Positions 1 to 12,397 of a DNA stretch of 64,000 bases are shown here, one piece after another (position 1 is the stretch's first letter; each line of letters opens with the position of its first letter). This stretch comes from Gautieria morchelliformis (lineage: Eukaryota > Basidiomycota > Agaricomycetes > Gomphales > Gomphaceae). Both the position numbers and the translations under genes were made by a program. The stretch spans positions 1-64,000 of the forward strand of contig WHVA01000468.1 of the NCBI GenBank assembly GCA_015179125.1, read 5' to 3'. Below the pieces are notes generated by a model, which was given only the letters and a program-made list of their open reading frames with translations, searched no databases and was not told the origin of the DNA.

Positions 1-211
1 TCTTCGCTTCTTGCTAGTAGCTCGAGTGCCCGTGTGTGGCGGCGCGCGGCTGCAGCTTCTTTACGCTGCCAGTGTGCGACTTCGAGCTCTAAGCTCTCGG
101 TCGTCGTTTCAGAGTCAGGCTCTGAGGCGACCTGATCCCTAACGATCTGTTGGATCGTTTTATGGCTGTCCGTTGGGGCAGCCGGTTGCTCTTGAGGTTC
201 GTTCCCGAACC

Positions 212-1032
212 TTACGTCCTGTTTGACCGGGATGGCTGGCAGCGGCATTCGCTGCTTGTCTCGCTCATTTCGGCGCACATCGCGACTGCGTTCGTTAGCT
301 GCGGACTGTCGCGAGCTCGGACGAGTTGCGTCGCGTTCCCCACGTGGGCGGAGTGCTTTCTGGACGTCCTCCAGCGTGGCTGCGTCTTGCAGCTGATCTC
401 CTCCGCCTGGTGGAGTTCCTTGCCGATTGCCATTAGGGCGGCGGTGGCGTTGTTGAGCTGTGATGCCAGCTGATCGTGCTTGTGGCACGTCAGCGTGCTT
501 CGGTGCAGCGCAGCCTGCACCTGTTTGTTCAGGGCCTCTGCCGTCTCGTGGTCGATGGCGTGAGCCCTCGAGCTCTTGCGACTAGAGCTTGAGTATTCCG
601 AGTCCTGACTATTGTCTGGGGCTCGTCTCTCTTGCCGTCGTCCTCCTTCAGGGACGATCGTCGCCGCTCTACTTCGAGAGTGTCGGTTTGAGTCGTGGCT
701 TTGTGCCCGTCTCGATGTTGTTGCTCTACCGTCTGACGACGGCGAGACTTCTCTGCCCTTTCCTTTGTCCTCAGGCAGAGGGAGGTGGGGGGCGGTGCCG
801 GCTCGTCGCTCGGCGTCGTCTCTTCTTCGGCCACACTCGACGAGACGTGGTCGGGGTTTTCCTCGTTCCCTACTGAGGGGACGAGGGCGGTGAGATCTAC
901 GATCTCTCCGTCTTCTATCGTCCTGGTCTCTTGGTCCAGGATAGCATCAGCCGTCGTGTCACTGGGCTGCGCCTGGGGTGTGGATCTCAAGCTCGTCGCT
1001 CGTGTCCGTCTTCGACTGCGTGGAATCATCAT
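212..1032 (-). CDS. Gag-like ORF region of an LTR element (incomplete)
   Basis: Reading leftwards from an ATG at 1032, a 167-residue frame is rich in Ser, Thr, Arg and acidic residues (short block EDGEIVDLTALV near residue 40). It ends at a stop at 529. A second minus-strand stretch (520 to 212) in another frame has a coiled-coil-like start containing LASQLNNATAALMAIGKEL. The two would form one reading frame if one indel lay near 525. The ORF begins 138 bp inside a 214-bp LTR (1170-1383), the position and orientation of a Gag start. No zinc knuckle, protease or polymerase is visible before the window edge. The Gag identity rests on position and composition only. Confidence 0.35.
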
Positions 1033-1169
1033 GCTCGCAGCCGACAGTAGAGGGTCTACTGGAGGGTCTCAACGATGTTTAGTCGTCGACGCAGCGATCT
1101 TTTGCAAGATTGCTTCGAATCCACTATCGGTTGGTCGCGTGGCGATCAACCGCAGGATAGTTCAAAAGG

Positions 1170-1383
1170 TGTAAAGATGTCGATCTTAGGACCTTGTATC
1201 ACAAGGGCACTGCAGAACTTGACCAATGAGTGGTATTCTGAATGCTACGTAGTGACAGGTAAGAGTAAGATGCGATGGGGACCGCTAGCCGGTTCCCACG
1301 CATAAACCATACAGTGGGTCCCTAAGGGGCCCACTGGGATTATGTAATAACTAATGTACATGTAGATACACGGGTTATTTACA
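1170..1383 (-). repeat. LTR of the element X family, copy 1
   Basis: This 214-bp repeat starts and ends with TGTAAA/TTTACA. It matches 21197-21411 in inverted orientation at roughly 90% by eye. Because the ends are palindromic, orientation comes from context: a Gag-like ORF lies to the left on the minus strand, so this would be a 5' LTR. The flanks AAAGG and AGAGT are not a target duplication, as expected if the element continues to the left. Confidence 0.6.
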
Positions 1384-2191
1384 AGAGTGGACGTGGAGGG
1401 GGAGTGGTCAGTGGGTGCGGCGAACTCTGGTGAAGATGCTAGGGAGTGACGAGGGGAACATAGAGGTAGCACGGTAGGAGAAATAAACCGGTCATGACAG
1501 AGAGAAGAGGGAGAACATGAAACGACGGAGGGTGAAGGTGGTGAAGACACCTGTGTATGAAATCATGTCTTGGGGCCCGCATATACACTGCCCTGCACGG
1601 GTTCTTCATCTACTGGGTTGATCCCACACGACCCACGGGTAGGACATCCCGCGAACGCACCCTGCTCATATGAACACCAAAAGGGGGTTGGATCGAGAAG
1701 CTGATGGAGTTACTGACGAGCCATCATGCCGGATAGGGATGTTGATCGTGATTTGATGGTGTGCCTGCTGGCGAATGATGCGAGCAGCGAATGGTTGTTC
1801 GGCGAAATGCGAGGAAGGGTGAACAGAGGTGACATAGAGGAGGAAGGGTCAAGGTGGAGGGCGAAGCCGAGCGAACACTGGGGAGGAGTAGCGAAAGGGG
1901 AAATGGGGATAACAAGGTGCAGGAAATACACAGGTCATGACAATCCAATTACCAGAACACCATCGGAAGAGGGTCGAGCAGAGGAGGTGGTAGACCCAGC
2001 GATGACTGCCAAGTCAGTCCAAAGACGTCGATCGTGTGTTTGACGGCGTGGCGATGGTAATTGGCGCGAACATCGAGAATTGGTTGCCGAACATGACAAT
2101 GGCGATCGGAAGGAACACGAAGGTGGAGTGAGAAAATGGGAGAACTGAGCATCTGAGTATGGGAAATAAACACGTCATGACAGTCATCTGA
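1384..2191. repeat. Diverged GA-rich repeats, no gene
   Basis: This is a purine-rich plus strand without a convincing ORF. A marker of the form AATAAAC-GGTCATGACAG recurs three times, with GTCATGA near 1491, 1934 and 2174. Blocks around 1750 and 2035 share a diverged 'TGATGGTGTG..TGGCGAATGATGCG'-like stretch. It reads as two or three old copies of one 240-440 bp unit. It may be a remnant of the 5' part of the chromovirus that follows. Confidence 0.4.
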
Positions 2192-5100
2192 CTCAGCCCG
2201 GAAGACACTCTGGCAGAAGGGGAGCGCTTGCTGTACGTAAACCTTCCACCGGAAGTGGAACACATCCGCGCCACCAGAAATATTTCGCAACGCCTTGCTG
2301 AAGCCTCCAAGAAGCATGATAGAGTGGAGGCGGAAATTCCGGAGTACCTGCGGGAGTTCGAGGATGTCTTTGCCAAGGAGTCATTTGATGCCCTGGCTCC
2401 ATGGAAGCTGTGGGACCATGCCATCGAGTTGGAGCCTGGGTCAAAGCCCACCAACTGCAAAGTCTACCCGCTGTCACCCAAGGAGAAGGTAGAGCTCGAT
2501 GCATTCCTTGCAGAAAACCTCCGTACAGCGAGGATCCGCCCCTCCAAGTCACCCATGGCATCTCCGGTGTTCTTCATCAAGAAGAAGGATGGCTCGCTCA
2601 GACTTGTGCAGGATTACCGGGCCTTGAATGCGATCATGATCAAGAACTGGTACCCCATTCCACTCATTTCTGAACTAATCACACAACTCCGCAGGGCAAG
2701 GTACTTCACTAAGCTGGATGTCCGCTGGGGCTTCAATAATGTTCGGATCCGGGAGGGAGACAAGTGGAAGGCCGCATTCCGCACCAACCGAGGACTCTTT
2801 GAGCCACAGGTCATGTTCTTTGGCCTCACCAACAGTCCCGCCACATTCCAGACGATGATGAATGACATTTTCCGTGACATGATAGCAGAAGGGGTTGTCT
2901 GCGTCTACCTCGATGACATCCTCATCTTCACAAAAACAATGTCGGAACATCGGGAAGTCGTGCAGAGAGTGCTGGAATGGCTCCGGGAATACAACCTGTG
3001 TCGCAAGCCGGAAAAGTGCGAATTTGAGCGGACGTGGATAGAGTATCTTGGGGTGATTGTGTCGGAAGGAAAGGTGGAAATGGACCCAGTCAAACTATCC
3101 GGTGTATCGGATTGGCCTGTGCCGCGGAACAAGAAAGAGGTCCAGCCCTTCATTGGGTTTGTCAATTTCTACCGGCGGTTCATCAAGGACTTCTCCTGCC
3201 ATGCTCGTGCCCTCTTCAACATCACCAAGAAGGATGTTGGATGGCAGTGGGGAGAGCCGGAACAGGCCTCCATTGACAAACTCAAGGAGCTGATCACTTC
3301 TGCCCCAGTCCTGATCTTTCCCAACGACTCCCGCCCTTATCGAGTCGAGGCGGATTCTTCCGACACAGCTACAGGAGCGGTCTTGTCACAATAGTCATTG
3401 GAAGATGATGGGGGATGCTATCCGATTGCCTTCTTCTCATGACAAGGAGATGCTGGCAATCACCCGAGCGCTGGAGGAGTGGCGACACTTCCTTGAGGGT
3501 GCTCTATGCCCGTTTGAGATCTGGACAGACCACAAGAACCTCGAGTATTTCCGCACATCTAAGAAATTGAACCGACGACAAGCACGGTGGTCCCTACACC
3601 TGTCCCGGTTCGACTTCATGCTCCACCACCGCCCCGGCCGCACCATGGGCAAGCCCGATGCCCTATCCCGCCATGCGGATCATGGAAGCAGAAGTGGACA
3701 CAACGCGGATATGACACTGCTCTGCCCAAGTCTCTTTGCAATCCACGCCCTAGAGGGAGTGACTGCAGTTGGGGCGGAAGCAGAAATGCTCCGGGACATC
3801 TGGAGGCAGTACCGGAATGGAGAGAAGGAGGAGTCGGTGGTGAAGGCGGTGGAGGAACTTCGGAAAGGGCACTCACGGTCTGTACGGGCAGCGGAATGGT
3901 CGGAACGTGATGGACTGCTCCACTTCAGAGGCAAGGTCTATGTTCCAGGTGGGGCCGGACCTCCGCCGCCGCATTGTGTCCCAGCACCATGACACACGGG
4001 TCGCTGGGCATGCTGGCAGGTGGAAGACGCTGGAGTTAGTGGCTCGGAATTACTGGTGGCCTCAGATGTCCCGCTACATTGGACAGTACATGAAGACATG
4101 TGACCTTTGTCTCCAAACCAAAGTGCAACGACATCCACCCATCGGAGAACTTGTTCCGGTCCCGATTCCAGAATCCCGCTGGGACACCATCAGTGTCGAC
4201 TTCATCGTTGAACTCCCAGAGTCTCATGGCTACGCCGCGATCATGAATGTCGTGGACTCGGTAAGCAAGGTGTCCCACTTCATTCCGATGCACAGGACGA
4301 TCACAGCCCTCGGAGCGGCCCGCCTGTTCCTTGCACATGTCTGGAAGTTGCATGGGCTCCCGAAGCAAGTTGTTTCCGACCGAGGTCCACAGTTTGTCAT
4401 TGAACTGACTTGGGAGCTCTACCGCCTGCTCGGCATAAAGCTGGCTACCACCACAGCGAGCGTACCATCCACAGGGTGACGGACAGACGGAACAGGTCAA
4501 TCAGGAGTTGGAGCAATATCTCCGCCTCTTTGTCAATGAGAGGCAGGATGACTGGGATGAGTTACTTCCACTGGCGGAATTCCAATACAACAACCATGTA
4601 CATTCCACCACACAACAGACTCCCTTCATGCTTGACTCTGGACGACACCCGCGGATGGGCTTCGAACCACGCCAGGCTGAGTACCGACTCGAGACGGTCA
4701 ATGAGTTCCGAGACCGCATGGACTCCACTCTTTCGGAAGCCAAGTCGGCCCTTGCGAAGCCCAAGGATGACATGGCAAGGTACTACAACCAACGCCGGGT
4801 TCCTGCCCCGGAGTACCAAGTTGGAGACAAGGTGTATCTAGATGCAAGTGACATCCGCACCACACGCCCTTCGCAGAAGCTTGCCCACCGCTACCTTGGG
4901 CCCTTCACAGTGATGTGGAGGGTTGGACGGAATGCATACCGCCTCCGACTTCCGATGTCCATGTCCCGCCTCCACCCCGTCTTCAATGTGGTGAAGTTAC
5001 TCCCTACGCTTGAGGACCCAATTCCGGGTCGGAAGGCTCGTCCGCCACCTCCACCGGAAATTGTAGATGGGGAAGAGCAGTGTGTGGTGGAATGGATCCT

Positions 5101-5318
5101 GGACAGCCGGTTTGTGCGAGGACGACTCCAATTCCTCGTGAAATGGGAAGGGTATGGGTATGAGGAGAATTCGTGGGTCCCGGAGCAAGATGTCTCCGCT
5201 CCAGACAAACTCCGTGAGTTCTATAGGACACACCCCGGTGCCCCTCGCCGAATCCGCTCGCTGGCATTTCAATCCCTCGTGTCCCGTGCTTCGAGGACGC
5301 AGCACGCTAGAGGGGGGG
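2192..5318 (+). pseudogene. Ty3/gypsy Pol (RT-RNase H-integrase-chromodomain), broken
   Basis: The first block, to a TAG at 3392, is reverse transcriptase: LVQDYRALN, TKLDVRWGFNNVRI and the catalytic VYLDDILIF near 2905-2930. Soon after the TAG, about 35 bp are missing from RNase H near 3440 and the frame shifts. RNase H then resumes at [21 protein letters not shown], followed by [17 protein letters not shown]. Integrase shows the HHCC end (CDLCLQTK), DFIVELP and SDRGPQF. Its frame breaks again near 4478 and resumes at about 4500 (QYNNHVHSTTQQTPF). GPFTVMWRVGRNAYRLRLP precedes a chromodomain at about 5086-5240 (FLVKWEGYGYEENSWVPE), which targets integration to marked chromatin in chromoviruses. 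The open frame runs on into the LTR to 5545; that tail is probably not protein of the element. Confidence 0.88.
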
Positions 5319-6936
5319 TGATGTCAGGGGACACCCAGTTTTCCATTTCCATTCTGACACCACACCCAGTTCCGACTCCATTTCTGACTCCGCTTCCAGT
5401 TCCGATTCCATCTCCGCCTCCGCTTTCGGAAATGATTCCGCTTCTGGGAGAACTTCCACCAGTTCTGTTTGCTTTGCCAGTTCCACTCCAATTTCCGACT
5501 TCCACTCTCGGAACAGTGTCGGAAATCAAGCGACTCGCAGAATAGGTGGCATCAAGGGTCAATCAAGGGTCAGGGAGGTCAGGAGGATGCAGGGTTGATG
5601 GTGGGTGCCAAGTGTTGTCCCTGGCTACGCAGCGTAGTATAATACGGGCTCGCTGACATTGGGGGTCCTTAGACTTTTCTCTTTGGATTTCCCCTTGTCA
5701 GTTGTGTGGTAGTGTGATCTCCACAACCAGCCAGGGTTGCCCTTACAAAAGTCACTTGATTATCTACGGTCACCTGACAATCACATGACACAGTCACATG
5801 ACATCAATCCAGCTTGAAGTCACATGACTTTCCTTCGTGACATGATAATCACATGAGCGTGGGAGTTTCTTACATACTCTTAGCTTTACTGTCACAGAGC
5901 TGTGACTTTAACCCAATATAGCAATAGAACCTTCCACAGCCTTCCAATAGTTTCCAAACCTTTCCTGAAGCTTCTCTAAGCTTCCACAAGGTTCTTCACA
6001 GTAGTAGAAGCCTCTACAAGGTTCCTGGCAGTAGTTACATAAGCTAGATAGATGCAGTATAAATAGCCTGCAGTTTTAGCAGTGAAGTAATCAATCATCT
6101 TTCAACAAAACCACTCATACCTTGAGTAACTGAAGTGTGACTTCAACACAGCCTTGTACCGAAGTACTGGCTCACTGACTTGGCTACAGTCTAAGATTGC
6201 AGCAACTCTGATTGGCTCTGAGAAGTACAAGAGTGCTCTATTTTAATTGCAGCAGCCTCTGAATAATCGCGCTGCGAACAGCAACATTACTAAGAGTAAC
6301 TGATTAGTAATCCTGTACCATTAGACACCACTCTGAGCAGTGATCTAATAGACTTGGTTACTAGTTATTCAATTCACGCAATAGTTTATTAACTTAACTC
6401 TGAGTTAAGTGGGTTAATAGCCTTTTGAGTAATTGATCTTTCTTGATCAATCAACGCACTGCAGATATTAACCTAACTCAGGGTAAGTGAATTAATATCC
6501 TATGTTTGTTGAGTTGGAAAACCAGAAAAGCCACGAGAATAGTGATATACTTGAACTGAGGAAGAGTTCAAGCACAGAACTATCTTTTCATGTCTTGGGG
6601 ATTATTGTTGTCTTTAATTCACTCGACCCGCGGTCCTAAGACTCTAGGTAGCTTTCCCCCTTAAAGTATCTGGACCCTTGGATGCCTAATAACATTCTTT
6701 GACCTCACAAAGTATTGCACAATCTGAGAACTACACATGTTCAGTTAAATCTCTATTGCTACACTTCCTGTACCACTACTGATTCTGATTGTTCACCGGA
6801 GTATAATTTCTTAATTGGGTTCTCCGTTAAAATATTTTTGAAGCTTGCATGTGCTTGTAAAGTCAAATCTCTGATTGAACTTTAGAATTGTGTTTAACAC
6901 CACAGTTTTACGTTTAGTTCAACGGGTTCCAAAACA
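5319..6936 (+). repeat. LTR A, 3' LTR of the chromovirus (about 1.6 kb)
   Basis: The LTR starts with TGATGTCAGGGG directly after the polypurine tract and ends GGGTTCCAAAACA at 6936. A TATA box (TATAAATA, 6058-6065) is followed about 30 bp later by TCAATCATC, likely near the RNA start. The last 45 bp and the layout match solo LTR B (7615-14512), which also starts TGT-AGGGG and ends GGGTTCCAAAACA. A shorter alternative end at 5806 (TGACATCA, inverse of the first 8 bases) was considered; the match to LTR B favours 6936. Confidence 0.6.
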
Positions 6937-7164
6937 GGACCCTAGGCGACGTGACATGGGAACCCATGTCGTCATGCAAGGAACTTGAAGCCCTGGATAG
7001 CTATCTAGAGCTCCGGGGGGTGGGAAAGCCACGCGACCTCCCCAGGTGCTGCTAGACGCATCTGTCACATGCACACCACGTGACGTGCGGTTAAAGCCTC
7101 GCCTCGGATCTTTCCGAGGACGCATCGCTTCTTGGAAGCAAACCACCATCATCTCCCCACGAAG

Positions 7165-7614
7165 ATGATGCCCCCCAAAGATGGGATGGATGTTGATCCG
7201 TCAACGTCCACGACATGTGCAACGGCCCCGAGACAGGGGGCCGCAGACATCCTACGAGCCCCAGTCCATCAGGAAAACTGGATGATTGTAGGTTGGGAAG
7301 ACGCCTTGGCAATCGTCCACCCGGACGATTGCGCGACCTGCGCAGATTACACCGCACACCTACGGGCCATGACAGGCACCCACAAGGTAAAACTGCAGGA
7401 CGTCGACATTGGCAACGCCGTCGACGCGGCCTGGGGATAGCTCCCGAGGGGCATCGCGCGTGACGCATGGGAGGAGCCCCTGTGGGACGTCCATGACCTC
7501 AAAAAGGAGGTCAAGGACCTGGAACGCGCGGTTGAAGACCACAATGACGTGCTCGAAGTCAAGCCTGCCAAAGTAAAAGAGCTCGAGGAGCAGCTGAGTG
7601 CGCTCCAGCTCCAG
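7165..7614 (+). pseudogene. Element X ORF, segment 1 (unknown function)
   Basis: The start is ATG ATG CCC at 7165. The first 90 residues include ENWMIVGWEDALAIVHPDD and CATCADYTAHLRAMTG, a Cys-containing block. A TAG at 7438-7440 interrupts. Beyond it the same frame continues with a charged coiled-coil-like stretch (HDLKKEVKDLERAVEDHND, then AKVKELEEQLSALQLQ). At 7614 the frame runs into solo LTR B and continues in phase at 14518. I do not recognise the protein: it lacks a zinc knuckle and the usual Gag motifs. Confidence 0.5.
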
Positions 7615-8119
7615 TGTAGGGGAACGGCTGTTCAACCAGCCAAGGAAGGCTGCTCAACCAGCCCTAGTCTTTTCTTTTTGTCTTGACAACATGTAAAAAC
7701 ACATTTGAGGAATTAACAGTATTTGTATGCTGTTAATATAACTGGGGAAAGGCTTTTCAAACATTCCTCTAGTTATCTCATATTTTTCCTTATTTTTCCA
7801 AAGTCTCCATGGCTCAAACTACCATTTTTCTATCATTACAGAGTTATGGATCCTCTAGCACCCACAACTCTGTTCTCGGCGCTCTATTTCAAACTCCGCC
7901 AGGCACCTCGGCGGTGGCCGCATTTTCGGACTTATGGTCACCCAAGCACCCACAAGTCCGGCAGGATGGCTCTCTCAGTATTTCCAGCTGAGTCCCAAAC
8001 AGTTGCTATATGCAGCCATAGCAACTGTGCAGCCTGTTTGGCTTCACCAAACAATGGGGATCATGGTCAGTCATGACAACAAGGCTGTACCAGGCTATGC
8101 CCAGCTGTGCTAAGCAGTG

Positions 8120-8424
8120 TGTTGGGGTTATCGGGGATAAGCTAGAACGCTGTTAGGGTGGAGGGGAGATTGGTCAGGGTATGGTCTCATATCAGTAGCC
8201 TCGGGCATATGCCCGAGGCCGTATATAGTGCAACCCAATAGTTAGCAGCACCTCAGTGAACTACCACGCTCACTGAGGTGCGTATCCTTTTCTATCGATG
8301 TCTAGATACAAAGCCACTCACTCCATTGATAGCTTTATATCTAGGTAGAGTACTAATACATACACTCAGTGAACTACCATGCTCACTGAGCTTTATATCT
8401 AGTCTACTGCGCATAACCTCCACA
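8120..8424 (+). repeat. Copia 1 5' LTR
   Basis: The LTR runs TGTTGGGG to CCTCCACA. It holds an exact 20-base palindrome, CCTCGGGCATATGCCCGAGG (8199-8218), just upstream of the TATA motif TATATAG (8222-8228). Two further hairpins follow, formed by CTCAGTGA and TCACTGAG around 8252-8278 and 8366-8390. The palindrome-plus-TATA layout suggests the promoter of the element. Confidence 0.95.
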
Positions 8425-8436
8425 GGTTATGGGCCC
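8425..8436 (+). promoter_or_regulatory. Copia 1 primer-binding site
   Basis: GGTTATGGGCCC lies directly after the 5' LTR. It is the exact complement of GGGCCCATAACC, the anticodon stem-loop of eukaryotic initiator tRNA-Met (known from human tRNAi; CAT is the anticodon). Drosophila copia is known to prime from such a tRNAi-Met fragment instead of the 3' CCA end. The ATG at 8429-8431 that opens the Gag-Pol ORF is inside this site. Confidence 0.75.
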
Positions 8437-11400
8437 CGCAGAGCCCACCATACCATCCTCCACCTCGAAGTCGTTCGCCATCCCAAAGCTGGCTCGGGAT
8501 GGCACGAATTGGGTAACGTGGAAAAGTCAGACGCTAGCCACGCTAGCAACGACTCGAGGTGCCAGACGGCACCTGGAGGGGACCGCTAGGATCCCCCCCA
8601 CGCTCCCCACTTACCCAACCGGCCACACCTTGACGGAGAAGGAAGAGGAGGAACTAGAGGAGCTAGAAAAATACTGGGACGACTATCACCAGCGCGAGGC
8701 GACCATCAAGGCACAGATCTTCACCACGGTGCCCGATAGTGTCCTCATAGAGGTACGGAACCTGGACACCGCGAAGGAAGTCTGGGACGCCGTGTGCGCG
8801 AAGCATGAGGCGAAGGCCCTCACTGTCAAAGTCGACATGCGCCGACGCATGTACGAAATGAAATGTGAGGACGACTTGAATGTCCGCACCCACCTAGAGT
8901 CGCTCATGAAAATGCACGAACAACTGGCGAGCATGAACGCGGCACTCACCGACGACGATCTAGTGACCATCATCCTCGGTTCGCTCCCGAAGTCCTATCG
9001 CCCACTGATAAACGCCATCATGATGTCTGCAGCGCACGCGAAGGCGAAATTGGAATCCGATCAGGTGGTGGAAACGCTGATAGACGAGTTTGAACGACTT
9101 ACTATCAAAGAACGTCAGCTCAAGGCCAGCGAGAACGCACTGGTAGCAGCGAAGGGCCGCGGAAAACCACAGCCACGCAGCGGGACTTCCAGCAGCGCTA
9201 GGACCGACTTAGAATGCTGGAACTGCGGTAAAAAGGGGCATAAGAAGGCAGATTGCCGTTCTAAGGCCAAGAAGAAGGATAAAAAGGAGGGTGACACTGA
9301 CAAGAAAGGCACCGACTCGGCGAACACAGCGACGGGAGGCGAGGAGTTCGCCTTCACGACGACGTTTGATGGGACCGCACTTGCATTAGGGACGAGTCCG
9401 ATTACAGGCCGAGAGGTCGACGTCTACGACTCAGGAGCGTCAGGGCACATGTCACCAGACCGACATCGGTTCATTACCTTCAAGGAGATCGCGCCACGCG
9501 CAATCAACGCCGCAGACAAAACGATATTCCAGGCTATTGGGATAGGGAACATGAGGGTAGGCATCCCCAACGGGAAGACGACGACGCACGTTACCTTGCG
9601 GGATGTGTTATATTGCCCAGATCTGGCATTCACATTGATATCCCTCACGCGCTGCGACACTGCCGGTTACTCGGTCCTCTTGAAAGACCGACAGTGCATG
9701 ATCCAAGATTCGAGAGGGGCGCTGCTGGGGCAGATCCCACTCTCGAACGGGCTCTACAAGGTAGAGCATAAGTCAGTGGCTGCGCCGGCGAATACAATAA
9801 GGAAAACACTCACCATCGACGAGCTGCACCGGCACATGGGCCATATATCACCGCTGATCACCTGGAAACTCGTCCGGGACGGCACCATAACAGGGCTAGA
9901 CATCGACACGTCAAGCCAACCGAGTTTTTGTAAGGCATGCGCGCAAGCCAAGCCTACGCGCAAGCCGGTCCCACAGGTGCGGGATGGGCTGCGTGCCTCC
10001 ACATTTGGAGAGAAAGTCCACTCGGACGTCTGGGGGCCGGCGAACCCCCAGAGCTACGATGGCAAGGAATACTTTATCAGTTTCACCGATGACCACAACA
10101 GATGGACCTACCTCGTCCCCATGGCACGGAAAGCCGAGGCGTTCGGCTGCTACAAACGATACGAGGCGTGGGTCGAGACCCAGCACGGCGCGAAGGTAAA
10201 ACGACTGCAAACGGATCGTGGCAGTGAATATCTTTCGCAGGAATTCACTATGCACCTTAAGTCGAAAGGGACAATACGGAGTCTCACCGTACATGATACG
10301 CCAGAGGAGAACGGGGTATCAGAGCACCTGAATCGAACGCTGTTAGAGCACGCGCGAGCTATGATCCTGACAGTGGACTTACCCAAGTTCCTGTGGACCG
10401 AGTCAGTGCAGCACGCGGTCTGGTTGAAAAATCGTACCTCGACGCGCGCGCTCGACGGCAAAACGCCGTACGAGCTGGTACACGGCGCAAAACCCGACCT
10501 CACGGACCTACCTGAGTGGGGCACAACGGTCTTTGTGCTGAAAGAACATTACAGCAAGCTAGACGCAAAGTCGGACGAGGGCAGGTGGATGGGATATAGC
10601 GACGAGAGTAAAGGGCACAGGGTTTACTGGCCCGGGAAACGCCGTGTCACAGTCGAACATAATGTCACGTTCGACGCCCCTATCCTTGTGACTCCTGCTG
10701 ACGCACTGGCTGAGGGGGAGTCCAACCCTCAGGGCAGCCAGGGTGCCAGCAGCAGTACCCATCAGGCCCAAAGACCCCCGCCACTACTGCCAGCACCTCC
10801 AGAACAGACCGCGCGGATCGACCCGCTCGAAGGGTTCGAGAGGGCAGATGCACTGCCAGACCCGCCGCAGGGCAGGGGCCAGCGCACGCGAAAGCCGTCG
10901 GAGTACGTGCGAGGGATCGTGGACGGCGCAGGCAGCAGTACGGGCCGCGCAAACGCGCCCGCCTACCCGCGAGGGATGCCCCTACCCACAGATGGCACGG
11001 CCTTGGCTGCTCTGGCAGAGCTGGACAGTGGCACTGCCGCCGAGCCCAAGGGGGAGACGTGCCGCCCCTTCGAGTACTCGATGGCAGCAGCGGCACGCAA
11101 CGCAGGGGACGACCCGGTCAGCGTGACTGACGCGCGTTCCCGCGACGACTGGCCGCTATGGGACGCCTCGATCAAGCGCGAGCTGAGCCAGCACGCGGAT
11201 CTAGGCACTTGGGACTTGGTGGAACCACCGGACGGCGCAAGTATCGTGGGGAGCAAGCTCGTTTTCCACTACAAGCGCGACGCGAGCGGTCAGGTCGTAG
11301 CACACAAGACCCGACTCGTCGCGCAAGGATTCTCACAGACCGAAGGAATCGATTACAATGAGACATTTTCCCCCACCGCCAAACTCTCCGCCATCCGCAT

Positions 11401-12397
11401 TATAGCCGCCATAGCAGTCAGGAACGACTGGGAGCTGGAGCAAACCGATATCGATGGCGCATATCTCAACGCACCGATCACGGAAACGGTTTACATGCGT
11501 CAGCCCAAGGGCTATGAAGTCGCCGGCAAGGAAAACCACGTCTGCCGCCTCAAACGTGCGATCTACGGGTTAAAACAGTCGGGGAGGGAGTGGTACGACA
11601 TGCTATGCGGAATTATGTACAGGTTCGGCTTCACGCGATGCGAGGCAGAACACGCAGTGTTCCACCGATACACTGACCACGATGCGCTCATTATCGCCGT
11701 CGACGTCGACGACCTCACCATGGCAGGGAATTCGAGGGCCGTGATCCGCAGATTCAAAGACGAGCTGCGCACCGTCCTCAAGATTAAGGACATGGGGGAT
11801 CTTCATTGGTTATTGGGGATCGAAGTCAAACGGGACCGTGAGCTGCGAACCCTCTCTCTCTCACAGCACGCTTACATCGAGAGGATTCTCGAGCGATTCA
11901 GCCTACAGGACGCCAACCCCTTGACCACGCCACTCGACCCCCACCATAAGCTATCCCTATCGCAATCACCGTCCACACCTCGTCAGCACGACGACATGCG
12001 CAACGTCCCCTACAGGGAGGCCATCGGTTCCCTAATGTACGCGGCGCTGGGCACGCGCCCCGACATATCCTTTGCCGTCTCATTCCTCGCGCAATTCATG
12101 CAGAATCTGGGGAGGGCACACTGGGAGGCGGTAAAACGGGTTTTTCGTTACCTGAAGGGAACGAAAGACACGTGCCTCGTCATCGGAGGGACGGGACAGG
12201 GTCTAGAGGTTTTTTCAGACGCAGATTGGACCTCACAGGAACACAGGCACTCTATTTCTGGCTATGTATTCACGATCGACGGGGGTGCGGTCTCCTGGAG
12301 CTCGAAGAAGCAGCCTATCGTCGCACTTTCGACGACGGAGGCTGAGTATATCGCGGCGACGCACGCTGCGAAGGAAGCTCTCTGGATTAAGACTTTT
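8429..12397 (+). CDS. Ty1/copia Gag-Pol polyprotein (C-terminus displaced)
   Basis: This is one uninterrupted frame of about 1,323 element residues. The order is: Gag (UBN2-like; NWVTWKSQTLATLA near residue 27), zinc knuckle CWNCGKKGHKKADC (about 262), protease DSGAS (about 333), integrase with an HRHMGH…CKAC zinc site (about 467-505), HSDVWGP (about 531) and QTDRGSEY (about 593). Reverse transcriptase follows (about 920-1150, catalytic VDVDDLTMAG near 1090), then RNase H (FSDADWTSQ near 1262). The frame runs into solo LTR C at 12398 and stops at 12418. The missing C-terminus lies at 12895-13169, in phase if LTR C is discounted. This order (integrase before RT) defines Ty1/copia. The start overlaps the primer-binding site. 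Confidence 0.93.

Larger units (their letters stand above)
2192..6936 (+). mobile_element. 5'-truncated Ty3/gypsy chromovirus with 3' LTR
   Basis: The element holds reverse transcriptase, RNase H, integrase and a C-terminal chromodomain in Ty3/gypsy order, then a polypurine tract (AGGGGGGG, 5311-5318) and a long 3' LTR. The 5' LTR, Gag and protease are absent; the readable Pol frame opens at 2192 just after a stop. The coding part carries a nonsense codon, at least one deletion with frameshift and a further frame break, so this copy is dead. The right flank after the LTR is GGACC. Confidence 0.85.

Noticed and set aside
785-1305. Plus-strand ORFs at the left edge
   Set aside because: They overlap the minus-strand Gag-like frame and run into the LTR; composition favours the minus strand.
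5319-5545. C-terminal proline-rich extension of the chromovirus Pol after the chromodomain
   Set aside because: The polypurine tract and LTR start at 5311-5319, so the frame merely continues into the LTR; the TTCCGATTCC-type repeats give the Pro/Leu/Phe pattern.
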